From Propioniciclava sinopodophylli (GTDB lineage: Bacteria > Actinomycetota > Actinomycetes > Propionibacteriales > Propionibacteriaceae), in NCBI RefSeq assembly GCF_004324755.1, contig NZ_SDMQ01000017.1:1-60301 (forward strand): a stretch of DNA of 60,301 nt, read 5' to 3'. The notes under the pieces are model-generated. The model searched no databases. It was given only the letters and a program-made list of their open reading frames with translations, and was not told the origin of the DNA. Made by a program: the position numbers and the translations under genes. Within the stretch, counting starts at the first letter, position 1. Each line of letters starts with the position of its first letter. Of this stretch, positions 1 through 8,282 are shown one piece after another.

Positions 1-112
1 CAACGTCAACCTCGAAGCACCCGACGAAGACGCCTACAACCTGGTCATTGCACTCGCCTCCGGCACCGCGAACTACCAGGACGCCGCGGCTCTACTCACC
101 GAATGGCACTGA
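1..112 (+). CDS. Doc-family (death-on-curing) toxin, C-terminal fragment at window edge
   Basis: The first complete codon begins at base 2 and the frame ends in TGA at 110-112. The visible 36 residues (ending LLTEWH) contain APDEDAYNLVIALASG, which resembles the C-terminal helix of Doc/Fic-type toxins from phd-doc modules. In that family Doc inactivates EF-Tu by phosphorylation. The catalytic Fic motif and the partner antitoxin would lie left of the window, so function cannot be confirmed. The assignment rests on the tail motif only. Its position beside an Abi_C gene fits a defence-rich island. Confidence 0.6.
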   Translation, partial: NVNLEAPDEDAYNLVIALASGTANYQDAAALLTEWH

Positions 113-185
113 CGGAGCGCGGCATGAGCGGAAGTCTCGGGAGGCGTCGAGAAGTTGACTCATCGGCCGCCGCGATCCAGTATGC

Positions 186-959
186 GTGACACACGATCCT
201 GACGTGACGACCTCTTCCGGCAGTGGCTTGCCGTTCCGGGTCCTGAAGAAGGCGACGGACATGTTCGCCCGAGACACCGGCTTCAGTGGGCCCGAACTGC
301 ACGACCTGTTTGCTGAGCACACTGACGCGCTCGGCCCCTACCAAGGCTGGGGAGGCGGCGCCGCCTCACGGTGGCAAGTCTTCCAGGATGGTGTCAACGC
401 ACTCAGCCCGGCGGATCAACGAAGCTTTCTGCTAGCGCTGTGCGACTACGACGGTTACTGCAAATACGGCATACCTTCGATGGAGGACAGGTCGGCCCTT
501 CGCGCGATGCTCCTTGAGGACACCGTTCCGGGCGCAACGGCGGCCGGCAAGGCGTTGGCCAAGTTGACTGATTGGACCGCGGTGACCAGAGCCTGGCAGG
601 CCGCCCTGGACAAGGTAGACACCGATCGTGAGGGAGCCATCACCGCCACTCGCACGATGCTGGAGAGCATCTGTAAGCACATATGTGACGAGCGCAACGC
701 AATTTATGAGGACGGCTGGGATCTAGCAAGGCTGTACAAGGCAGCGGCTTCATCCATGGAGATTGCCCCGGATCAGCACAGTGAGCAGATCATCAAGCAG
801 ATCCTCACGGGTGTCACGACAGTTGTTGGTGGGCTCGCCGCCATGCGCAACACTCTTAGCGATGCCCATGGGAAGAGCAAGCGGGTCAGTCCGGCCAGCG
901 CCGAGGCATGCGAAGCTCGCCGTCAACGCCGGCTTTGCGGTCGCCGGATTCTTGATTGA
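186..959 (+). CDS. Abortive-infection (Abi_C domain) protein with 3' frameshift
   Basis: A GTG start opens a 257-residue frame. Residues from about 155 to 230 (LESICKHICDERN, the QHSEQIIKQILTG stretch, LSDAHGKSK) match the Abi_C domain found in abortive-infection proteins. After LSDAHGKSKR the frame turns into low-complexity sequence. The normal domain end, RPAPRHAKLAVNAGF followed by FLIDTH, is encoded in the +1 frame and stops at 993. A single-base indel between about 861 and 890 therefore separates the last 35 residues. It may be a real frameshift mutation, a sequencing error or a recoding event. The substrate and mechanism of this family are not well defined. It lies 63 bases upstream of a HEPN-like gene on the same strand, suggesting a two-gene unit. 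Confidence 0.75.
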   Translation: MTHDPDVTTSSGSGLPFRVLKKATDMFARDTGFSGPELHDLFAEHTDALGPYQGWGGGAASRWQVFQDGVNALSPADQRSFLLALCDYDGYCKYGIPSMEDRSALRAMLLEDTVPGATAAGKALAKLTDWTAVTRAWQAALDKVDTDREGAITATRTMLESICKHICDERNAIYEDGWDLARLYKAAASSMEIAPDQHSEQIIKQILTGVTTVVGGLAAMRNTLSDAHGKSKRVSPASAEACEARRQRRLCGRRILD

Positions 960-1056
960 CACTCATGTGGAGAAGAAGTCGTCACAGCACTGACGATGCG
1001 GCAGGGTGGCGCGAGCGCCAGGCCGATCGGTGCCATATGCGCGGAAGGACGCCAGA

Positions 1057-2136
1057 ATGACCTCTCCCAGTTCGAAGGCGCGTCGAGCGACACACGCCGC
1101 GAAGGTCGCGGCTCGAAGCGCTCAGAGGTGGGGCACGATCAAGTGCTACGTAGAGCGATTCGAACGTCCTGGCGGAGTACCCGACATCTGCCTTCGCGAG
1201 AAGCGAACCCGGCGAAGGGTGCGCATCCTCAGTGGCGAACCCCTGCACCAGTATGTTCCGCCACTGTCGAACCTACTTCAGGACTGCCATGCCCACGGCG
1301 GCGGGCTCATCGAGCCTCGCAGTCGCCATGAGCATGTCGCCATCGTCGCACCGATCTTCAGGCAGAACGCTCAGGAGATCTCTGTTTGGTTCGACGACGA
1401 GTTCTCTGTGACGGTGCACATCATCACGACAGGCGCCACCTCGCCACCCGTCTCCGTCTGGTGCTACATCGAGGAGTACCCCAGCGAGAGCGGGGGTCTC
1501 GGCGTCCGACTCCGGCAGAAGTCGACCGGCCGCAAGGTGGAGATGTACGGGAAGTCACAAAACCACTTGGCCACCTTTCTTGCCAGCCCGACTTTCACGG
1601 GCGCGCGCGAACACATGCCGAATCTCTATGAGAAGGACGGATATCACGACTACGTGTTGGTCTCTGGAGGGACGGCCGTGGACTCCTACGACTTGCTCCT
1701 GTTCAAGGACGGCCCCGAGCTCACGTATCTGCTCGGGCCAACACCGGATACGGCTTACCGAGACGCATTCCGCGTCCTGAAAGAGGAATCTCCTGCGGAT
1801 GCGCACCATAGGACGGCGCGCAGTCATTTCGAGAGGGGGCACTACCGCGAGGCCGTGCTCTCCGCCCGTCTTGCCGTCGAAATGGCCTGCGGCGAAGGTG
1901 GGCCCGGTGTGAAGCGTCGGTTGGCCGGCGCCCCCAGAGATGTGGCGATGGCCGGTAAAGCTCTCTTCGAGAAGCGCAATACCGCCGTACACGAGGGCGG
2001 CACGAGAGTCGAACAGCCGGACGCGCGGGAAGCGATTGACGCGATGAGAGTCATCCTTGACTATCTGGCGCCACACCGACCCACCGTGACCGTCGGGGCA
2101 GCACTTCCCCGGAAGCCTCTTGGCGGAGGGGTGTAG
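1057..2136 (+). CDS. Uncharacterised protein with C-terminal HEPN-like domain
   Basis: The protein has 359 residues if it starts at the ATG at 1057, chosen because GGAAGGAC lies just upstream; an in-frame GTG at 1006 would add 17 residues without a clear ribosome site. The N-terminal 240 residues match no family I recognise and look globular and beta-rich. Residues about 250-340 are helical (HFERGHYREAVLSARLAVEM) and end in RNTAVHEG, giving R307 and H312 in an R-x4-H arrangement typical of HEPN ribonucleases and HEPN-like toxins. It follows the Abi_C gene on the same strand. I infer a defence or toxin role from motif and context; RNase activity is not shown. Confidence 0.6.
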   Translation: MTSPSSKARRATHAAKVAARSAQRWGTIKCYVERFERPGGVPDICLREKRTRRRVRILSGEPLHQYVPPLSNLLQDCHAHGGGLIEPRSRHEHVAIVAPIFRQNAQEISVWFDDEFSVTVHIITTGATSPPVSVWCYIEEYPSESGGLGVRLRQKSTGRKVEMYGKSQNHLATFLASPTFTGAREHMPNLYEKDGYHDYVLVSGGTAVDSYDLLLFKDGPELTYLLGPTPDTAYRDAFRVLKEESPADAHHRTARSHFERGHYREAVLSARLAVEMACGEGGPGVKRRLAGAPRDVAMAGKALFEKRNTAVHEGGTRVEQPDAREAIDAMRVILDYLAPHRPTVTVGAALPRKPLGGGV

Positions 2137-2464
2137 CTGGACGCCGGAAGCTCCGCCCGGGCTAGGAGAAGCACTTGACGCGGCATGTCCATTCGATCTC
2201 TCGGGCACGGGAGAGCTAACGCGCGGCCGGCCACCGCGCGCAGTGCGGCATGGTCGAGCGCGCATGAGGGGTCCAGCCTGAAGGCCACCTTCCCCCACAG
2301 GGCGGCCAATACAGGAAGTTCTGAACGCGAAGGTGTTCGAAACCTCAACGACGTCGCTCGTGGACTAACGCCCCTTCTCGAACCCGTTCTCCACGATCCC
2401 GCACACCCGACCTCAGAAGCACACTCGTACGGACGGCATCATCCAGCAGCGTACCAACCGGACT
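2137..2464. other. Gene-free stretch between convergent genes
   Basis: This 328-base gap separates the HEPN-like gene (plus strand) from the end of the receiver-kinase gene (minus strand). Open frames here are short, overlap each other and match nothing I know. I see no tRNA-like fold, repeat or strong terminator. Confidence 0.5.
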
Positions 2465-3934
2465 TCACCCGCTGAATCCGCGAACTTCTCGAAGAGCGCT
2501 ACTGGCCACCGCAAGTGCTTGCCAAGGCTCAACATCTGGGTACTTCAGCTGTCGCATAGCGTGTGCATAAGCGACGGCAGCGCAAGCTCGCGCATTTGCA
2601 ACACTATTCGCCCAAGCACGACAAGCCAGGATGAACTCTGGGTATGGAGACGCCGCAGCGAAGCGCCCCGCGTCAGGCCACTCAGCGCAAACCTCTCGAC
2701 TCAACCACTCAAGATCCCCCGGCCGGTCTTTGTGAAACAGAACGCTCATCTCAAGGGTGACCGGATCCAGGCAAGATGGCGACTCTCCACAATCACCGAA
2801 ATCGATCATCACCGGGTTGCCACGCCTGTCGATCAACACGTTCTCGCCATGTAGATCGCCGTGTTGGGGCCAAATGTCCATCTCGACGTCTATCTCTTCC
2901 TCTGCAAGAAGTGCATCGATTTGATCCCTGAATGGTTGCAATTTCTTCATGGCCAACTTTTCATTACTCACACGCTCGGCGCGCAGATCACTTAAGGCCA
3001 CCCTTCGCTTCTCACCACTACTACCCCAAGGCCCAGTGGCTTCACGCAAAGGCCCAAGTGTAGCCGCTGCCACGGAAGGATCCGAGTTCAAGAGCTGGAA
3101 GAGGGATCGGCTTCGGCTATCGGCAAGCGTCGAAAATAGGGCCACTCTGCCCCTCAATCCGTGAACGATGGGAGACATAGCTGGTGCAAACGACCCGGGT
3201 CGGAGCCTCCCAGCGACGTGTATCTCATATCGGGTGAGCTCCGCTAAGCCGACGCCTGACGGCAAGACCTTAACGAAGCAGTGACCCCGAGAGATTTCCC
3301 CTTCGGTGAAAGACACGCGCGCGGTTGCTGCGCCCGACAAGCCGGACAGAAACTGCACCTCAGCGCGATCCGCGCCGATGCGTCGCGCATAGATCTGTGT
3401 AGCACGGACCAACATGGCTTGGTCCTCATTGCCAGGCCGTGCATCGACTTCGCAACGACTCCGCACATCCAAGAGCGCGTCGACCATCCTCTTCACGAGG
3501 CCTTCCGCTTCGCCTGGCATGTCCTTTTCGGCGAGCTGAACTATCGGAAAGTTGATTACTCCGAACAGCTCACCGACCCCGCCTTGCGAAAGAGCATCCT
3601 TAACGTTTCTCCTGGTAGCAAAATTCGTGAGGAATATCAATGGGGTGCCTGGCTGTGTTAGACGAGCGGCAGCATGCACCGCAAGGCCGTGCGCCTCGTC
3701 AGCACCTAAACCCTGATCGTGGGCTGGAATGCGCAGATCGCACAAGACTAGATCGAATTACTCCGTCTCCAAGTTCCTCACGGCCGTGCTGTGACTTCTT
3801 GCAAAAGAGACGTTGCATCCTGGCACGATATTCTGAAGCCAGCGCGATGTTCGAGCGGCACTGGCGTCTTCGTCTTCCACTAATAGGACTCTCCAGAAGT
3901 CGGATCTGAAGTCATTGTCCAGCGGATCTCGCAT
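2465..3934 (-). pseudogene. Response-regulator receiver fused to APH-like kinase, interrupted by in-frame UAA
   Basis: Reading from the ATG at 3934 (preceded by GGAGGAGGAACGGC), the first 58 residues contain VLLVEDEDA, the start of a CheY-like receiver. A TAA at 3758-3760 interrupts the frame, and the same frame continues with FDLVLCDLRIP, whose Asp (about position 66) would be the phosphoacceptor. The receiver's usual Lys-Pro pair is replaced by INFPI. After a linker, an aminoglycoside-phosphotransferase-like fold carries HGDLHGEN (about 358-365) and VMIDFGDCG (about 376-384), so its catalytic motifs are intact. The full reading would be about 489 residues. It is the third gene of the ATPase and histidine-kinase operon, overlapping the kinase gene by 55 bases. 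It is probably a nonsense-mutated effector, but downstream reinitiation or readthrough is possible. Confidence 0.72.
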
Positions 3935-4788
3935 GCCGTTCCTCCTCCATCTCGCGGCCTAAGGGTTAGACTCCCCCCGAGGGAGTGGATAGCTCTTTGA
4001 GCTATAGTCAGTCCCCAGCCAAAGTGATTAGTCTTCGACTTGGTGGTCTGACCCGGTTCCGCTGCCCCAGAAAATCCCGTCGGCAAACCAATGCCCTCAT
4101 CTAGGACTGTTATCCAAACATCCGAGTCAGTGTGCCCGCAAGTGCAAACTACTTTTCGCCCCGATCCCTCACTGGCCTCTACCGCATTCCTGATGACGTT
4201 AACGTATGCCAATTCGAGCAGATCAGGATCCCCAAACACAATGACGGGCTCGTTACGCGCAGTAAGGACCTCATTCTCCCCGTAGCCTGCGTCGCGCGCA
4301 CCCGAGGCCAAGAAGTCGCCGAGGTCGAACTCGCGGTTGCGTGGCGACGCAGCTGCGTCATGAAGTTGGTGGACAACCCGAAGAAAAGCTCGCATTCGAT
4401 CGATTGCTCTAGCGGTCTCACTCGACTCGAAATGGTCTGCCAACTCTTCTCTCGCCGAATCGTCGATCCTCATGAGGAGGCCACGACTCTCATGTACGAG
4501 CACCCTGGTCACCACGCTAATTGCTTCCGCACGAGCGTCCTCCAAATCCTCGTTCTCGGCAATGCTGATCCACGTCTCTCCACGTTCGAGTGACCCGGTT
4601 TCGTCCCGCCAGCGGCGCGACATATCCTCCAGGGCTCGAAGTACCCAGGAGTCCGACTCATTCCTGGCGAGAGCCCTGATCTCCGGAAGTAGGGTTGCAT
4701 CGCCCACTTCAGCCAGAAGCCTTACACCTTTTAACCGCTCACCCGCTCGCGTGGACCTCAGCTGCACGAGGGCCTGTTCGACGGTCAT
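3880..4788 (-). CDS. HEAT-repeat histidine kinase (defence-type two-component sensor)
   Basis: This 302-residue soluble kinase has no membrane segment. Residues about 1-60 form HEAT-like helices (GERLKGVRLLAEVGDATLLP). The dimerisation helix carries VLVHESRG, with H99 as probable phosphoacceptor. The ATP-binding domain keeps an N box (VIRNAVEAS, N201), a G1 box (DEGIGL, about 230) and a G2 box (HFGWGLTIA, about 255-263), so it looks active. The start overlaps the upstream ATPase stop by 4 bases (ATGA), and the tail overlaps the receiver-kinase gene by 55 bases, showing tight translational coupling. A cytosolic kinase with a helical-repeat sensor and a receiver-fused effector resembles the logic of the antiphage system Detocs. 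That role is inferred. Confidence 0.75.
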   Translation of the reverse strand: MTVEQALVQLRSTRAGERLKGVRLLAEVGDATLLPEIRALARNESDSWVLRALEDMSRRWRDETGSLERGETWISIAENEDLEDARAEAISVVTRVLVHESRGLLMRIDDSAREELADHFESSETARAIDRMRAFLRVVHQLHDAAASPRNREFDLGDFLASGARDAGYGENEVLTARNEPVIVFGDPDLLELAYVNVIRNAVEASEGSGRKVVCTCGHTDSDVWITVLDEGIGLPTGFSGAAEPGQTTKSKTNHFGWGLTIAQRAIHSLGGSLTLRPRDGGGTACEIRWTMTSDPTSGESY

Positions 4789-6779
4789 ATGCTCGGTCCT
4801 AGCTGGGCGCCATAGAAGCGTGCCCGAGCCGAAAAGGCCTCCGGACCTCCTTCCATAATCTGAGTCACGGACTGAACTATTTCATGAGCGTCGAGCGGGC
4901 CGGACTGTCTCACGTAGCCACGGTCACCATCGGAATCCATCACGATAATTCTGTCCGCATTGCCGAGTACAGGGATATTTGCGTTGTGGGATGCAAAGAT
5001 GAACTGATCCGGCGACGTCCTCCTCCTCAGTGCGGGCACCAGGGTCGAGGCAATAAAGGCGTTATCAAGATGGTCCTCGGGCTGGTCGATGAGAAGCGGG
5101 TCTCCATGATGCCCCAAAAGCACGGGGAGGACCACCGTACAGCGCTGGCCGATCGATAGCCGGTCACTCGTCTTGTAGTCCCGACCATCCAAGAGGGACA
5201 GAGTAACTCCATCGTCAATGCCAGCGGATACGATTCGGCTCACACCTGATCGTCGTAGTGCGCCCACTATTGCCGCAGCCCGGTCTGGTGTGACGTCGAG
5301 CGTATTTGCCAACTTGATGTGTTGACCCAGCTCTACCCAAGAAGCTAATTCGAGTGGCGAGACAGCGCTCACAATCAGGCGAGCCAGGGTGTTGTAGTGC
5401 AAGCCGCTACCACGGAGCGCCTCAATTATTGCAGATTCGTATTCCGCGGTGGAGCTAGATCGGGTCACAGAAACCTTCACTAGGGGAAGTAGGCGTGCAT
5501 TCAGTTGGTCCGCCGCTTCTCGTCTCTCACTGAAGATTCTGCTACGGAGATCGTCTAACTGTTCGTACAGTCCGTCCCTCTGCTTCGAGAGCCTCTGAAA
5601 TACATCTGTATGCTGACTCAAACGCTTCCTGAGCGCAATCAACTGTCCGTGTTGTTCTTGCAATTCCGCAACACGCCTTGTTGCCGAGCCGACTCCTGCT
5701 TGTACTGAGTTAAGCAATTGGCGTAATTGCCTTCCCTGGGAGTCAATTTCGTGCCTACGTTCCGCGGAGCGGTGCTGCGCTTCCGTCAAAATGCCCATCA
5801 TCTGGCTCGCCAGTTTTTCGGCAGCGGCAAGATGTCGATCGATTGCAGCCAAGCACTCACGGGCAGGTCCTAAGATGACATCCGGTTTCGCAGAAGAAGC
5901 CGGCGGGAGCACTTGCTCCGTCTGGCCCTTGGCCGCAAAGAGTGTCCGGGTGAGTGTCTGGCTCGCATGGACTGCTTGCTCGATTGTGGCTGCTTCAAGT
6001 GCCGCGGTTTCCGTACTAGCCTGCAGCTTAAGCAGTCTCGAACGCTCGGCCTCGGTAGCCTGCGACGCCGCTAGGATTGACTGCTGCTCGGCCTGGGCGG
6101 CCGCTAGTTCCTCCGGTACAGCAGCCAAGGAGGAAATCTGTTCCCGTAGCAGACTTCCCTCTTGGATTGCTGCATGAAGTTCCTGCGTTAGACTCTCAAT
6201 CTCCGTTTGGAGTCCCAGAAGAGAGCGTCCGGTCCCTTCTCGCGTGGGACGGAAACGGTCCAGAAGGTGAAGTCGCCCTGCAGCTTGGGCACCCACCGCC
6301 TCGACTTCGTTTTGAGCCAGGACCGTACAAGGGAATGACCTCCCACCGGATGAAGCAATGTGCCCGGACGACGTTCTGGTGATCACGTATTGAACACCGG
6401 AGTCGTTCACCGTTACGGTGACCGCTCCGCCTTCGAGGACCGCCAGAGCCTGTTGATTGCCGATAGCCGCGGCGTCCGCAGTGAAGGCCCCTGCATTCAA
6501 GGCATATCGTATGAGTTCTATGAGCGAGGTCTTGCCTGTTCCCCGAGCACCAATGATCACGTTCAAGCCCGGGGTGAACTGTACGTCGAGATTGGCAAGG
6601 AAGCCCTCGGCCTCCACCTGAACTCGCTCTATATACACTCTTGGCCTCCGTTGTGAGAGTCCGATGAGTATCTCATGCGGCGCGCCGTCGGGGCTGAGGT
6701 CGATGAGCCCTCCATCGCGGGAACCTTGGGGCTTGACGGCGAACGGCGAAGGGTCGCGCGCGAAGTAGAGGTGAGGCAC
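4785..6779 (-). CDS. SMC/RecF-like coiled-coil ATPase, possibly N-terminally truncated TrlF-type
   Basis: The frame encodes 664 residues: Walker A GARGTGKTS (about 77-85), a long Glu/Gln/Ala-rich coiled coil (about 190-450), an ABC signature LSIGQR, Walker B DPLLIDQPEDHLDN and a switch region FIFASHNANIPV. This order is that of SMC-like ATPases, and the GLNVIIGARGTGKTSLIEL segment recalls TrlF-type PHP-ATPases. The GTG at 6779 follows an in-frame TAG at once and has no ribosome site. A GTG at 6638 has GGAGG 6 bases upstream and would give MYIERV..., a natural RecF-like start. Decayed transposon genes lie just upstream, so an N-terminal PHP domain may have been lost. It is the first gene of the operon with the histidine kinase. 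Its role in nucleic-acid or phage sensing is inferred. Confidence 0.7.
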   Translation of the reverse strand: MPHLYFARDPSPFAVKPQGSRDGGLIDLSPDGAPHEILIGLSQRRPRVYIERVQVEAEGFLANLDVQFTPGLNVIIGARGTGKTSLIELIRYALNAGAFTADAAAIGNQQALAVLEGGAVTVTVNDSGVQYVITRTSSGHIASSGGRSFPCTVLAQNEVEAVGAQAAGRLHLLDRFRPTREGTGRSLLGLQTEIESLTQELHAAIQEGSLLREQISSLAAVPEELAAAQAEQQSILAASQATEAERSRLLKLQASTETAALEAATIEQAVHASQTLTRTLFAAKGQTEQVLPPASSAKPDVILGPARECLAAIDRHLAAAEKLASQMMGILTEAQHRSAERRHEIDSQGRQLRQLLNSVQAGVGSATRRVAELQEQHGQLIALRKRLSQHTDVFQRLSKQRDGLYEQLDDLRSRIFSERREAADQLNARLLPLVKVSVTRSSSTAEYESAIIEALRGSGLHYNTLARLIVSAVSPLELASWVELGQHIKLANTLDVTPDRAAAIVGALRRSGVSRIVSAGIDDGVTLSLLDGRDYKTSDRLSIGQRCTVVLPVLLGHHGDPLLIDQPEDHLDNAFIASTLVPALRRRTSPDQFIFASHNANIPVLGNADRIIVMDSDGDRGYVRQSGPLDAHEIVQSVTQIMEGGPEAFSARARFYGAQLGPSI

Positions 6780-6785
6780 GAGCTA

Positions 6786-7091
6786 CAACGCCACAACGTC
6801 GCACAGTCGTGAGCGAACTTGGGCTGTGACTCGCGGACGTCCGGGTCGTATCGGTGAGGAGATCACGTGGTCGGCAGGCGGCGGCGCCCGTCCGACTCTG
6901 GGCAGTTGAGTAACCACACGCCCTTCGGCAGAGTCGAGCACACCTGATGGGCGCCCAAGGGGATGAGGGCCGCTTGGCCGCTTGCTCGGACGTCCAACAG
7001 GGTGTACTCCATGGACGGCTGAAACAGCTCCCAGCCTGACTGTGACTTCGTCTGCTGAATGGCGGGGTTCTTCGGTCGCTTCGTGGCGGGG
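6786..7091. other. Unassigned spacer between ATPase gene and transposon remnant
   Basis: About 300 bases lie between the 5' end of the ATPase gene and the end of the tniB remnant. Open frames here are short and unconvincing. It may contain the degraded right end of the transposon or the missing 5' part of the ATPase gene, but I recognise neither. Confidence 0.4.
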
Positions 7092-7485
7092 TCAGGTGAC
7101 ACCGATGACCAGGGTGCTCTGTGCGGCTTCGATGACGTCGTTGGTGATGGTGTCGAGTTCGTTGATCTTCAGGACCCGCTGGATCTGGGGGAAGAGGCGT
7201 TCGAGGAGCCGGAAGTTGCCGCGGGTGATGGGGGTAGTGGCTGAACTGCTTCTCCAGGCCGGGCATGCCGATCAGGATCACGTCGACGAGGTCGGGCGGA
7301 AGGCGGCGGGAGCCGGCGTCCGCCCGTGAGGCTGTCTCCAGTCCGGCGTAGCCGTCGGCGCGGTAGCGGGCGTGCCAGCGCTCCAGGGTCCGCAGCCCTA
7401 CATCGGTCTCGCGAGCTAAGCGCGCGAGGGGCAACTGGTCCTCGACGTGGAGCCTGAGGATTCGCCACCGCGCTCGAGCGTCCAC
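7092..7485 (-). pseudogene. tniA-tniB transposition gene remnant with two internal deletions
   Basis: From a GTG at 7485, about 65 residues match the helix-turn-helix N terminus of TniA/Mu-type transposases (WRILRLHVEDQLPLARLA, then LRTLERWHARYRADGYAGL). Near 7285 the frame jumps to the middle of a TniB-like ATPase (LIGMPGLEKQFSHYP). A second deletion and frameshift leads to the TniB tail in another frame (ITRGNFRLLERLF, then INELDTITNDVIEAA and LVIGVT), ending at 7092. The catalytic DDE domain and the Walker motifs are gone, so it cannot transpose alone. It begins 7 bases after the serine recombinase stop, the usual order in Tn402/Tn5053-like elements. Confidence 0.75.
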
Positions 7486-7492
7486 GACGCAC

Positions 7493-8089
7493 CTACTGCA
7501 AGGCGTTCTCGCGCCCGCGCTCGGCGCGCTGAAGGGCGCGGTAGACCGTGGAGCGGCCCACGCTGAACAGCTCGGCCAGCTCGCCCACGGTGTGCTCGTC
7601 GGCGGCATGTAGCTGGACGAGGTGAGCTTCTTGCCGGGGGGTGAGTTTCGGTGACTTCCCGCGCAGCCGGCCCTTGGCCTTGGCGACCTTCATCCCCTCG
7701 CGGGTGCGGGCACGGATGAGGTCGGCTTCGAATTCGGCGACCATCGCCAGCACGTTGAACAACAGTTTCCCCATCGGGTCGGTCGGGTCGTACACCGATC
7801 CGGCGATGCTCAGCTTCACTTCCCGCGCCGCGAGGTCGTCGGCGATCTGGTGGGCATCACGGACTGAACGCGCCAGCCGATCGAGCTTGGTGACCACGAA
7901 CGTATCGCCGTCCCGACAGGCAGCCAGCGCCTGCCGCAGGCCCTCACGGTCGGCGTTGCGGCCCGTGAGCCCGTGATCGACGTAGATGCGCTTGGGATCG
8001 ACGCCGAACGCCGCGAGTCCGTCACGCTGCGCGGTCAGGTCCTGCTCGTCGGTGGAGACTCGGGCATAGCCGACCTTCAAGGGGGACAT
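7493..8089 (-). CDS. Serine recombinase (resolvase/invertase family)
   Basis: This 198-residue protein is full length for a small serine recombinase. The catalytic domain (about 1-140) begins with KVGYARVSTDEQ, S12 being the nucleophile, and includes VVTKLDRLARSVRD and the GKLLFNVLAMVAEFE helix. The C-terminal helix-turn-helix (about 155-190, VGELAELFSVGRSTVYRAL) binds the recombination site. It is the intact accessory gene of a transposon whose tniA and tniB genes directly downstream are decayed, so it probably served as cointegrate resolvase. The CACCGGAC repeats just upstream of its start are a plausible res site. Confidence 0.88.
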   Translation of the reverse strand: MSPLKVGYARVSTDEQDLTAQRDGLAAFGVDPKRIYVDHGLTGRNADREGLRQALAACRDGDTFVVTKLDRLARSVRDAHQIADDLAAREVKLSIAGSVYDPTDPMGKLLFNVLAMVAEFEADLIRARTREGMKVAKAKGRLRGKSPKLTPRQEAHLVQLHAADEHTVGELAELFSVGRSTVYRALQRAERGRENALQ

Positions 8090-8118
8090 GCTCCCCAGTG
8101 TGTCATATAGCCTCCCTT

Positions 8119-8205
8119 CACCGGACAGTTCACCGGACGGGTCTTACGGGACAGCCCGCCAGGCGTGCCGTCGTTCCTCTCGATAAGTAGCGGTGGTGTC
8201 CGGTG
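8119..8205. repeat. Candidate res/transposon-end repeats (CACCGGAC)
   Basis: CACCGGAC occurs at 8119-8126 and 8131-8138, and its inverse GTCCGGTG at 8198-8205, between the recombinase start and cmtR. The arrangement could be a recombinase-binding site or the left end of the decayed transposon. This is pattern-based only. Confidence 0.35.
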
Positions 8206-8245
8206 GGGGTTCCCCTTACGGGCATGCGATCTGGGCTGACGCCTG

Positions 8246-8275
8246 TGACCGAGTGTTCAGTGCGTGCGGTATAGT
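8246..8275 (+). promoter_or_regulatory. Promoter of cmtR-cadD, probably giving a leaderless transcript
   Basis: A -10 element TATAGT (8270-8275) lies only 7 bases before the cmtR ATG, with a weak -35 TGACCG (8246-8251) at 18-base spacing. No ribosome-binding site precedes the ATG, so translation is probably leaderless. GTTCAGT occurs twice (about 8255 and 8274), flanking the -10 region, and is a candidate CmtR operator. Confidence 0.5.
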
Positions 8276-8282
8276 TCAGTCC

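Noticed and set aside
2185-2475. A 96-codon plus-strand frame in the gap after the HEPN-like gene
   Set aside because: No ribosome site, no recognisable motif, overlaps the end of the opposite gene.
6863-7102. A 79-codon minus-strand frame between the ATPase gene and the tniB remnant
   Set aside because: It overlaps the tniB tail out of frame, has no family resemblance and no ribosome site.
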